A model generated the notes under the pieces. That model was not told the origin of the DNA. It did no database searches and worked only from the letters and a program-made list of their open reading frames with translations. Shown here piece by piece: positions 1 to 7,801 of a DNA stretch of 64,000 nucleotides. The DNA is from DTU089 sp002440045 (lineage in GTDB: Bacteria > Bacillota > Clostridia > Oscillospirales > Acutalibacteraceae). Numbering within the stretch: the stretch's first letter is position 1; the number at the start of each line of letters is the position of its first letter. A program made the position numbers and the translations under genes. The stretch lies in assembly GCA_937885695.1 (NCBI GenBank), contig CALABP010000056.1, positions 39,143-103,142 on the forward strand, written 5' to 3'.

Positions 1-78
1 GATGTTTTACGCGGCAAAACCGTGTCGGGCAAAGTTGGGATTGAAGCATACGATACATTGTTTATTACAAAAGAATAG
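1..78 (+). CDS. C-terminal end of an upstream gene (partial)
   Basis: A frame is open from the first base and closes at TAG 76-78, giving 25 residues that end in IEAYDTLFITKE. The alternating hydrophobic pattern resembles the last beta strand of the C-terminal sandwich of GH42/GH2-type glycosidases. That would suit the following GH20 gene, but 25 residues cannot establish a family. The 5' part lies outside the window. Confidence 0.4.
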   Translation, partial: DVLRGKTVSGKVGIEAYDTLFITKE

Positions 79-111
79 TTTATTGCTATGCCCATGCGGC
101 GTTCTTATTCA

Positions 112-140
112 TTGACATAACGCGCAAATAATAGTATTAT
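112..140 (+). promoter_or_regulatory. Vegetative-type promoter for the GH20 operon
   Basis: TTGACA at 112-117 and TATTAT at 135-140 are separated by exactly 17 nt, a near-consensus sigma-A promoter. The predicted transcript starts about 40 nt upstream of the GH20 start codon. No other good promoter was noticed before 7526. Confidence 0.75.
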
Positions 141-187
141 ATAATATATTTCTTGTATTTACTTTCAGTTAAACAGGGGGAACGTTT

Positions 188-1693
188 ATGTACCTTTTAC
201 CCACGCCGAAAAAGCTTGAGCTTTCGGGCGGTATGCTGACCTTTTCAAGAGAAACCAATATGCCAAAGGTCACAAAGCGCATATCAAAAGAGCTTTTTAT
301 AAAAGAAAGCTACCGTCTTACGGTTGACGGCTCGGGCGTTCTTATAGAGGCTTCGGACGACGCTGGGCTTTATTACGGCGAGTGCACCTTAAAACAGCTT
401 TTAATGAACTATCGCGGGTGCCTGCCGCATATGTACATTTCGGACGAACCGGAATACCCCTATCGCGGGTTTATGATAGACTCCTGCCGTCACTTTTTCA
501 CGGTTGACGAAATCAAAAAAATGATAGATGCGGCGGCTCTTTTAAAATTCAATAAATTTCATTTTCATCTTTCCGACGACCAGGGCTTCAGAATCGAAAG
601 CGAGCGCTTTCCGCTTCTTACGGAAAAAGGCTCTGTAAGAAAAGGTTCTCATTTTGATATTGAGGGCTTCAGCGACGACGAATACAAGGGCTATTATACA
701 AAAAAAGAGCTTAAAGATATTGTCGAATACTGCCGCGTTCGCCATATAGAGGTTATTCCAGAAATTGATTTTCCGGGTCACACAACGGCTATTCTTTCGG
801 TATTTCCCGAGCTTTCGTGTACGGGAAAGGACATTGAGCCTAAAATTCACGGCGGCGTTTTTGACGATATTCTTTGCGGCGGAAACCCCGAAACGCTTAA
901 ATTTTATTATGCTTTAATAGACGAGCTTCTTGAAATATTCCCCGGCGAATATTTCCACATCGGCGGCGACGAGGTGCCCAAAACGCGTTGGGAAAACTGC
1001 GAAAAGTGCCGCGCAAAGATTAAAGAGCTGGGGCTATCAAATGCCGATGAGCTTCAGGGCTGTCTTGCAAACGAAATTGCGCTTTATTTAAAATCAAAGG
1101 GCAAAAAGGCGATTTGCTGGAACGAAGAGCTTAACGGCGGCAACATAGAGCACGACAATATGACGGTTTCGCTTTGGCTTGACAGAAAAAATGTCGCCGT
1201 AAAATGGGCGAATGCCGGCGGTCCGCTGATTGTCGAAAGCTACAACCCCTATTATGTCGATTATCCTTACGGTATGCACACTTTTAAAAACGCATACCTT
1301 TTCGACCCGAAAAAAATCAAAGGCCTTGATTTTGTCGGCAGGGGAAGTATAGTCGGCGTTGAGTCGCCCATATGGACAGAGCATATCGACACCTTTAAAC
1401 AAATGTCGTTTATGTGCTTCCCGCGGTGGTTTGCCGTTGCAGAAACCGCGTGGCACGGAAGCGAGGGCAGGAATTTTTCAAAATTCCTTGATACCACAAA
1501 ATTTTTCTGCGATATTATTAAAGAAATGGGGCATTTCCCCGCGCCCGAAGAATATTGGAACGTTTTGCCGCACGAGCGCGTTTCGCAAATTGTAAAATTC
1601 TTTAAAAACTCTGCCACAAAAGAAAATGTTGACGGCGTTATTTCGGGGATTTTCAAAAAGAAAAACAAGAACGGCGATAATGAAAATGATTAA
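188..1693 (+). CDS. Beta-N-acetylhexosaminidase, GH20
   Basis: Predicted to release terminal GlcNAc or GalNAc from beta-linked glycans by substrate-assisted catalysis. The 501-residue protein has a short N-terminal GH20b-like domain (about 1-85) and then the catalytic barrel, opening with YRGFMIDSCRHFF (about 92-104). The diagnostic Asp-Glu pair is in HIGGDEVP (Asp261, Glu262). There is no signal peptide, so it probably acts in the cytoplasm on imported oligosaccharides. The start follows an AGGGGGAA ribosome site and a strong promoter. It overlaps the next gene by 14 bp, indicating a shared transcript. Confidence 0.9.
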   Translation: MYLLPTPKKLELSGGMLTFSRETNMPKVTKRISKELFIKESYRLTVDGSGVLIEASDDAGLYYGECTLKQLLMNYRGCLPHMYISDEPEYPYRGFMIDSCRHFFTVDEIKKMIDAAALLKFNKFHFHLSDDQGFRIESERFPLLTEKGSVRKGSHFDIEGFSDDEYKGYYTKKELKDIVEYCRVRHIEVIPEIDFPGHTTAILSVFPELSCTGKDIEPKIHGGVFDDILCGGNPETLKFYYALIDELLEIFPGEYFHIGGDEVPKTRWENCEKCRAKIKELGLSNADELQGCLANEIALYLKSKGKKAICWNEELNGGNIEHDNMTVSLWLDRKNVAVKWANAGGPLIVESYNPYYVDYPYGMHTFKNAYLFDPKKIKGLDFVGRGSIVGVESPIWTEHIDTFKQMSFMCFPRWFAVAETAWHGSEGRNFSKFLDTTKFFCDIIKEMGHFPAPEEYWNVLPHERVSQIVKFFKNSATKENVDGVISGIFKKKNKNGDNEND

Positions 1694-2645
1694 ATATTCG
1701 GTTATAGGAACATCCTGGATAACAAAAGCGTTTATTGACGGCGCAAAGCTTGTGCCGGAGCTTTCGCTTTCGGGCGTTTTTTCGCGCACGAAAGAGCGCG
1801 GCGAAGCGTTTGCCGCAGAGACGGGCGCAAAAAAGGTGTTTACGTCGCTTTTTGAGCTCGCTTCCGACGACTGCGATTTTGTTTATGTCGCAAGCCCCAA
1901 TTCATGCCATTTTGAACAGTGCAAATATCTTTTGTCGCACAAAAAAAGCGTGATATGCGAAAAGCCCGTCACAATAACCGCCGACGAATTTAGGGAGCTT
2001 TTTGAGCTTGCCGAAAAAAACGGCGTGATATATTTTGAAGCGATAATGTATATGCACTCTTTTGTGCGAAAAAGCTTTAAGGACGCCACTAAAAAGCTCG
2101 GCATAATTACGGGCGCAAACATAGATTATTCACAGCTTTCTTCAAAATACGCCGCACTTAAAGCGGGCGGACTGCCGAATATTTTTAACCCCGAAATGAA
2201 AACGGGCGCGCTTAACGACCTCGGCATTTACTGCGTTTATCCTACGGTGGATTTGTTCGGAATGCCGAAAGAAATAACCGCCGCAAGAACGCTTCTTAAT
2301 ACGGGCGCCGACGGCAGCGGCAGTGCGGAGTTTTTATACGACGGTTTTCAGGTGAACATTACATATTCAAAGCTCGGTCAGAGCAGGGGCGTTTCACAGA
2401 TTTTCGGCGATTGCGGCACGCTTGCCGTCGAAAGCATTTCACAGCTTTCGGGGATAACGCTTTATGATAATTGCGGAAAGGCTTTTTCCGTCGCGGGCGA
2501 TTTTGAAAAAGCGCGTCTTATGGCAAACGAAGCCGAAAGTATGGTTCGATTTCTTACCGATTTTGAGAACAACCGCGATTTTTATTTTGAATGTGCAAAA
2601 ATGTCGCGCGATGTGCTTTTGTGCATGGAAAAAATGAGAGTTTGA
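1680..2645 (+). CDS. Gfo/Idh/MocA family NAD(P)-dependent oxidoreductase
   Basis: A 321-residue sugar-dehydrogenase-type protein. The N-terminal Rossmann fold begins KYSVIGTSWITKAFIDGA, and the conserved EKPVT segment (about residues 93-97) carries the family's catalytic-site lysine. The C-terminal half is the usual beta-sheet dimerisation and substrate domain. The start at 1680 (MKMIKYS) is preferred over upstream in-frame ATGs because those lie deep inside the GH20 gene. The overlap with GH20 suggests it processes a sugar released by that enzyme. The substrate cannot be read from sequence. Confidence 0.85.
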   Translation: MKMIKYSVIGTSWITKAFIDGAKLVPELSLSGVFSRTKERGEAFAAETGAKKVFTSLFELASDDCDFVYVASPNSCHFEQCKYLLSHKKSVICEKPVTITADEFRELFELAEKNGVIYFEAIMYMHSFVRKSFKDATKKLGIITGANIDYSQLSSKYAALKAGGLPNIFNPEMKTGALNDLGIYCVYPTVDLFGMPKEITAARTLLNTGADGSGSAEFLYDGFQVNITYSKLGQSRGVSQIFGDCGTLAVESISQLSGITLYDNCGKAFSVAGDFEKARLMANEAESMVRFLTDFENNRDFYFECAKMSRDVLLCMEKMRV

Positions 2646-2649
2646 TTTT

Positions 2650-3315
2650 ATGCTTGAAAAAGAAATAAAAGATTTGCTTTTAAAAAACGGCGTAAGCGAC
2701 GTCGGCTTTTGCAGTCTTAAAGACACGGACGCGCCGCTTCCGTTTGCGGTCAGTATAGCTGTAAGGCTTTCTGACGCAGTTATCGACGAAATAGACGGCG
2801 CGCCCACAGCCACATATTTCAGTCACTACCGCACGGTAAACGCATTTATTGACCGCTGTATTCTTGAAGCGGGGCTGTTTCTTCAAAAAAACGGTTATAA
2901 ATATATTCCCGTTGCCGCCTCGCAAAGTATGCCGGGAACGCCGTTTTTCGGGCGGTTTCAGCACAAAACCGCGGCAAGGCTTTCGGGAATGGGCACAATC
3001 GGCAAAAATGCTCTTTTTCTTCACAGTGAATACGGCGCGCGTGTGCGCCTCGGAACGCTTCTTACCGATTGCCCCGTAGAGCGCGACAGAGAAATGCCCG
3101 AAAGCGCCTGCTTTGGGTGCGACGCGTGTAAAAACGCCTGCCCCTCGGGCGCGATACTCGGCAAGGAGTGGCACGAGGGCATAACTACAGAAGAGATGTT
3201 TTCACCTGCTGTATGCAGTGAATATATGAAAGCGGCGTTTAAACATATCGGCAGGGGCGCTGTGTGCGGAATATGCATAAAGGTTTGCCCCGCTTTAAAA
3301 AAGGAGGAAGTCTGA
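2650..3315 (+). CDS. Short epoxyqueuosine-reductase-like 4Fe-4S protein
   Basis: A 221-residue relative of QueG, the cobalamin and Fe-S enzyme that completes queuosine in tRNA. Seen: a segment HKTAARLSGMGTIGKN that matches the QueG core, then CFGCDACKNACP, and a second Cys set ending CGICIKVCP, together enough for two 4Fe-4S clusters. Canonical QueG is roughly 310-380 residues and also carries HEAT-like repeats, which are absent here. The protein is therefore a compact QueG-like ferredoxin-type reductase whose substrate may not be queuosine. It starts 4 bp after the oxidoreductase and ends 2 bp before the response regulator. Confidence 0.75.
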   Translation: MLEKEIKDLLLKNGVSDVGFCSLKDTDAPLPFAVSIAVRLSDAVIDEIDGAPTATYFSHYRTVNAFIDRCILEAGLFLQKNGYKYIPVAASQSMPGTPFFGRFQHKTAARLSGMGTIGKNALFLHSEYGARVRLGTLLTDCPVERDREMPESACFGCDACKNACPSGAILGKEWHEGITTEEMFSPAVCSEYMKAAFKHIGRGAVCGICIKVCPALKKEEV

Positions 3316-3317
3316 CT

Positions 3318-3989
3318 ATGGCAAAAATTCTTGTTGCCGACGATGAAGAGCTTATAAGGCGGCTTATCGGCGACTGCCTTAAAAAAGAGGGGCATACGCC
3401 GCTTTTTGCGGCTGACGGCGAAGAGGCTCTTTCCGTTTTTGAAAAAAACGGAGATATTGAGCTTGTGCTTCTTGATATTATGATGCCGGGTGTCGACGGC
3501 TGGGCGGTTTGCAAAAAGATGCGCGAAACCAGCAATGTCCCCGTGATTCTCGTTTCGGCGCGCTCGCAGGATTTTGACCAGATAATGGGTTTTGAGTCGG
3601 GCGCGGACGATTATGTCACAAAGCCGTTTTCGCTTAAAGTGCTTATGCACCGCATTGACACGCTTTTAAAACGCGGAACGGGAATTGTAAGGACGGACGA
3701 TTCTTTAAGTCTTGACGGCATTCTTATAAAACCGTCGGCTCACGATGTGTTTTTAAACGGCGAGCTTTTGAACCTTACTTTAAAAGAATACAAAATTTTA
3801 ACAAAGCTTACGTCTCACCTCGGGCGCGTTTACACCCGCGAACAGCTTCTTGACGAGGTTTGGGGCATTGAGTACGCAGGCGACACAAGAACGGTCGATT
3901 CGCACGTTGCAAGGCTCAGAACAAAGCTCGGCGAATGGGGAATAAAACATATAAAAACCATTTACGGTACGGGCTATAAGGCGGAATAA
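3318..3989 (+). CDS. OmpR/PhoB-type response regulator
   Basis: A 223-residue two-component regulator. The receiver domain (1-120) shows the acidic pocket in ADDEE, the phosphoacceptor Asp53 in LLDIMMPG, and the conserved Lys in YVTKPF. The C-terminal half is a winged helix containing LTLKEYKILTKL and the terminal VWG..RTVDSHVARLRTKL recognition region. The start at 3318 follows AAGGAGG with good spacing; this site lies at the end of the QueG-like gene. The partner kinase begins 18 bp downstream. Confidence 0.93.
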   Translation: MAKILVADDEELIRRLIGDCLKKEGHTPLFAADGEEALSVFEKNGDIELVLLDIMMPGVDGWAVCKKMRETSNVPVILVSARSQDFDQIMGFESGADDYVTKPFSLKVLMHRIDTLLKRGTGIVRTDDSLSLDGILIKPSAHDVFLNGELLNLTLKEYKILTKLTSHLGRVYTREQLLDEVWGIEYAGDTRTVDSHVARLRTKLGEWGIKHIKTIYGTGYKAE

Positions 3990-4006
3990 CCCTCGGGAGA
4001 AAAGAA

Positions 4007-5464
4007 ATGAAAAAAAAGCTCGGCATAAGGGCGCGCGTTTTTCTTGAAATCGGCGCAATAATCACGGCTTGCATTTTAATACTTACCTTTTTAAATTCAA
4101 GAATACTTGAAAGCGTCTATCTTTGGAACGCCGAGCGCGAGCTCAGGTCAATTTCGCAAAAAACCGAAAGCATCTCGGACGGCAGTTATCAGGCGGAGCT
4201 TTCGGATTACGAAGCTTCTTTGGGAGTCAGCATTTATCTTTACGACAAAGACGACAACTATCTTTACGAAAGCCGAAGCCCGTTTATTTCGGGCAAAAGG
4301 CTTTGGGTCATAAAGCGTACCGAAAACAGCGACGGCAGCTATTTCAGCATACTCTCGGAAGAGGGCAGTCAGACTCAGTATATACTTTACGGCAAGGATT
4401 TTGACGACGGAAAGCACATTGAAATAACCTCGCAAAAAGACCCCATTCAGGAAAACGCCGCGCTTGCAACGCGCGTTACCACAACCGTAAGTATAGCGGC
4501 GCTGCTGTTTTCGCTTGTGTTCATTTCGCTTTATGCAAAGCGCTTTACAAAGCCGCTTATTAAAATGAGCGAAGTTACCGAAAAAATGAGCGGGCTTGAT
4601 TTTTCCGAAAAGCTCGATATAAAAAGAAATGACGAAATCGGCGCGCTCTCTCAAAATATAAACAAGCTTTCGGCGTCGCTTGACACGGCGCTTACAGAGC
4701 TTAAAACCACAAACGAAAGCCTTAAAGAAGATATTTTGCGCGAGCAGGCGATTGACAAAATGCAAAAGGAGTTCACTTCGTCCGCTTCGCACGAGCTTAA
4801 AACCCCCATAGCGATTATAAGGGGCTATGCCGAGGCGCTCTCGGGCACGCTCAGCGAAAACCCCGAGGCGCTCGAGTATTGCGATATAATAATAAACGAA
4901 GCCGACAAAATGAACTCGCTTGTTTTAAATATGCTTGAAGCCTCGCTTTATTCTTCGGGCGTTAACAAGCCGCAAAAGGTGTGCTTTTCTTTAAACGGCT
5001 TTATTTCGTCGTTTATGAAGCGAAACGAGCCGATATTTAAAGAAAAGGGCATTAACGCCGTGTGTGTGCTTTCTTGCGACTGCCTTGTTTTCGGCGACGA
5101 AAAGCAGCTCGAAACGGTGCTTTCAAATCTTGTTTCAAACGCGTGCAGTCACGCAAGCGGCGAAAAGCTTTTAAAGGTTTCTGCAGACACGTCAAAGGAA
5201 AAAGCCGTCGTTTCGGTTTATAACAGCGGAAGCTTTGTTGACGACCGCGATAAAGACAATATTTTTAAAAGCTTTTACAGGGCGGACAAGGCTCACTCAA
5301 GAAAAGAGGGCCGTTTCGGTCTGGGGCTTGCAATCGTAAAATCCATAACGGAGCTTCACGGAACGCAGTGCGGCTTTAAAAACGAAGAGGACGGCGTTAC
5401 CTTCTTCTTTGAAATAGAAAAATACGGCGGCGCCGACCGCCTTTCGGGAAAGGATAATATATGA
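4007..5464 (+). CDS. Sensor histidine kinase
   Basis: A 485-residue membrane kinase paired with the preceding regulator. Order: transmembrane segment 1 (about 10-30), an extracytoplasmic sensor of about 120 residues, transmembrane segment 2 (about 157-176), a HAMP linker (KRFTKPLIKMSEV onward), the dimerisation domain with His262 in SASHELKTPIAIIRGY, and a HATPase domain ending FGLGLAIVKS. The sensor has no motif I can tie to a ligand. The stop codon overlaps the next start (ATGA), so the methyltransferase is translationally coupled. Confidence 0.93.
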   Translation: MKKKLGIRARVFLEIGAIITACILILTFLNSRILESVYLWNAERELRSISQKTESISDGSYQAELSDYEASLGVSIYLYDKDDNYLYESRSPFISGKRLWVIKRTENSDGSYFSILSEEGSQTQYILYGKDFDDGKHIEITSQKDPIQENAALATRVTTTVSIAALLFSLVFISLYAKRFTKPLIKMSEVTEKMSGLDFSEKLDIKRNDEIGALSQNINKLSASLDTALTELKTTNESLKEDILREQAIDKMQKEFTSSASHELKTPIAIIRGYAEALSGTLSENPEALEYCDIIINEADKMNSLVLNMLEASLYSSGVNKPQKVCFSLNGFISSFMKRNEPIFKEKGINAVCVLSCDCLVFGDEKQLETVLSNLVSNACSHASGEKLLKVSADTSKEKAVVSVYNSGSFVDDRDKDNIFKSFYRADKAHSRKEGRFGLGLAIVKSITELHGTQCGFKNEEDGVTFFFEIEKYGGADRLSGKDNI

Positions 5465-6576
5465 AAATCAATTTTGTAATTCCCTGCCTTTTGGGCGTCG
5501 AGGGGCTTATTGCCGACGAGCTTCGCTCGCTTGAAGCCGAAAATGTTGCGGCGGATAACGGCAGAGTGTTTTTCTCGGGCGACGAAAATCTTCTTGCCAG
5601 AGTAAATATATGCTCTCATTTTGCCGAGCGCGTGCAAATTCTCGTGGGCAGATTTTATGCGCACACCTTTGACGAGCTTTTTGAAAAAACAAAGGCGCTT
5701 TCGTGGGAGGAATGGATTGGCGCTTATGACGCTTTTCCCGTTAAAGGCTACTCTTTAAAATCGGACCTTTTCAGCGTGAGCGACTGCCAGTCGATAATTA
5801 AAAAGGCGGTTGTCGAATGCCTTAAATCAAAATACGGAATCTCGTGGTTTGACGAAACGGGGCCTGTGCATCAAATTCAGTTTTCAATTATGAACAACGA
5901 AGCGCTGCTTCTTATAGATACCTCGGGCGCGGGGCTTCACAAGCGCGGCTACAGGCTCAAGCAAAACGGCGCGCCGATTAAAGAGACGCTTGCGGCGGCT
6001 ATTGCGGCGCTTTCAAAGCTTAAGCACTATCACACGCTTTATGACCCGATGTGCGGCAGCGGCACAATTCTTATAGAAGGCGCGCTTTATGCCCACAACA
6101 TAGCGCCCGGTCTTAACAGACACTTTGCCGCAGAACGCTTTGACGTGCTTCCGCAGAACATCTGGAGCGAAGAACGCGAGCGCGCAAGAAGTCTTGAAAA
6201 GGTCGATACGGATTTTCGCGGCTTCGGCTCGGATATTGACCCCGAAGCGGTGGCGCTTGCAAAAGAAAACGCCGCGCGGCTTAAAATAGGCGAAAAGCTC
6301 TTTTTTGAAAAGCGCGATATAAAGGATTTTAAAAAGCAAAGCGAACGCGGAACGGTCATTTGCAACCCGCCCTACGGCGAAAGGCTTCTTGACCTTAAAG
6401 CGGCAGAGGAGCTTTATCGCACTATGGGGAAGGTATTTGACAAACAGCACGGTTGGAGCTATTATGTAATTACCCCCGACGAAGAGTTTGAAACCTGCTT
6501 CGGCAGAAAAGCCGATAAGCGCAGAAAGCTCTATAACGGAATGATTAAATGCCAGTTATATATGTATTTTAAATAA
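5461..6576 (+). CDS. rlmL: THUMP-domain 23S rRNA (guanine-N2) methyltransferase
   Basis: A 371-residue SAM-dependent methyltransferase of the RlmL/YpsC type, which methylates a guanine of 23S rRNA. A THUMP RNA-binding region covers about residues 45-155. The SAM-binding motif is YDPMCGSGTILIEG (about 194-207), and the catalytic CNPPYGERL lies near residue 303. The RlmK half fused in E. coli is absent, as in other Firmicutes. It shares four bases with the kinase stop codon. Housekeeping genes inside a sugar/signalling operon are common in compact clostridial genomes. Confidence 0.88.
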   Translation: MKINFVIPCLLGVEGLIADELRSLEAENVAADNGRVFFSGDENLLARVNICSHFAERVQILVGRFYAHTFDELFEKTKALSWEEWIGAYDAFPVKGYSLKSDLFSVSDCQSIIKKAVVECLKSKYGISWFDETGPVHQIQFSIMNNEALLLIDTSGAGLHKRGYRLKQNGAPIKETLAAAIAALSKLKHYHTLYDPMCGSGTILIEGALYAHNIAPGLNRHFAAERFDVLPQNIWSEERERARSLEKVDTDFRGFGSDIDPEAVALAKENAARLKIGEKLFFEKRDIKDFKKQSERGTVICNPPYGERLLDLKAAEELYRTMGKVFDKQHGWSYYVITPDEEFETCFGRKADKRRKLYNGMIKCQLYMYFK

Positions 6577-6590
6577 GAGAGGCGACCATT

Positions 6591-7526
6591 ATGAAGCACC
6601 TGTTTATAGTTAACCCCAAAGCGGGAAAAGGCTCGGCGGCAGAGCAATTTATGAAAACACTCGAAAGCAACCTTAAAGCCCTTAATGTTGAGGATTATGA
6701 TATACATATCACTACGTCGCAGGGCGACGGTATGAGCTATACGAAAAAGCTTGTTGAAACGGGCGAACCCATACGCGTTTATGCCTGCGGCGGCGACGGC
6801 ACGCTTTATGAGGTCGTTAACGCCTGCGCCGAGCACAAAAACGCCGAGGTTGCGGCTATTCCTTTGGGCAGCGGCAACGATTTTATAAGAATTTTCGGCA
6901 AAAAAGAAAATCTTCTTAACGTTGCGGACCATATAAACGGTACGCCCATGGAATTTGACCTTATCAAATGCGGCGACGAATACGCCATAAACCAGTGCTC
7001 AATGGGAATTGATGCCGAGGTCTGCGCAAAACAGGCAAGCTTTAAAAAGCTTCCGTTTTTATCGGGCGAAGCGGCGTATACGGCATCGCTTCTTTACTGC
7101 TTCATCGGCAAAATGAAAAGCACATTTACAATAAAAATTGATGATGACGAGCCTTTTACAAGCGACGTTCTGTTCTGCTTTGCGGGCAACTCGCGCTGGT
7201 ACGGCGGCGGATATATGGCGGCGCCAAAGGCACTTACATATGACGGACTTCTTGATTTTGTCATTGTTAAAAAAGACTGCCCGAGAATAAAGCTTCTCGG
7301 ACTTATCAACAAATATAAGCGCGGCGAGCACCTCGGCTGGGAGCGCACTGTGTTCAAACGCGGCAAAAAGGTCAACATCAAAAGCGCAAAGCCCGCCGCC
7401 GTAAACGTTGACGGCGAGTGCAAATACGTTACCGAAAGCACGTTTGAAATAGTCGAAAAGGGAATAAAATTTGTTGTTCCCGCGTGCTCGGATTTTCTTG
7501 AGAAAATGAAAAACGGAACACTTTAA
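6591..7526 (+). CDS. Diacylglycerol kinase family lipid kinase
   Basis: A 311-residue member of the DagK/YegS superfamily, which phosphorylates diacylglycerol or related lipids for phospholipid recycling. Motifs in order: VNPKAGKGSA near the N terminus, the nucleotide-binding GGDGTLYEVVN, and PLGSGNDF. The C-terminal half holds the lipid-binding beta sandwich. No membrane segments are visible, fitting the soluble DgkB class. It is the last gene of the run and is followed at once by a terminator. Confidence 0.88.
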   Translation: MKHLFIVNPKAGKGSAAEQFMKTLESNLKALNVEDYDIHITTSQGDGMSYTKKLVETGEPIRVYACGGDGTLYEVVNACAEHKNAEVAAIPLGSGNDFIRIFGKKENLLNVADHINGTPMEFDLIKCGDEYAINQCSMGIDAEVCAKQASFKKLPFLSGEAAYTASLLYCFIGKMKSTFTIKIDDDEPFTSDVLFCFAGNSRWYGGGYMAAPKALTYDGLLDFVIVKKDCPRIKLLGLINKYKRGEHLGWERTVFKRGKKVNIKSAKPAAVNVDGECKYVTESTFEIVEKGIKFVVPACSDFLEKMKNGTL

Positions 7527-7565
7527 AATACCGAAAAGCGCCTGTTTTAAAACGGGCGCTTAAGA

Positions 7566-7594
7566 AAACGGGCGCTTCGGCGTCCGTTTATTAT
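7566..7594 (+). terminator. Rho-independent terminator after the GH20 operon
   Basis: A 9-bp stem AACGGGCGC/GCGTCCGTT (one G-T wobble) with a TTCG tetraloop is followed by TATTATT. A second near-perfect dyad (7537-7560, AGCGCC..GGCGCT) lies just before it. Confidence 0.8.
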
Positions 7595-7801
7595 TAGCTT
7601 TGAGTTGCTCAATCGGATTAATCTTATAAGCGTTTTATTCCCGAAAGTGCTGTTGTGACGCTTTTGACCCTCTTATGCCTAAAGATTTTATCTATCGGCG
7701 TTTTTTAAAACTATACTTTAGTATAAGGAAAATCCTCGCTTAGGTCTGTATAATAATGTTGGGAGTTTATGCCTACAAAGACCCAAGGAGGATTTTTTAT
7801 T
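7595..7801 (+). promoter_or_regulatory. Intergenic region before the dockerin protein
   Basis: Contains one copy of the recurring motif GACCCTCTTATGCCTA (about 7667-7682), a dyad TATACT-TT-AGTATA at 7712-7725 that could be an operator, a TATAAT at 7749-7754 without a convincing -35, and an AAGGAGG ribosome site at 7785-7791. No ORF is supported here. Confidence 0.4.
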
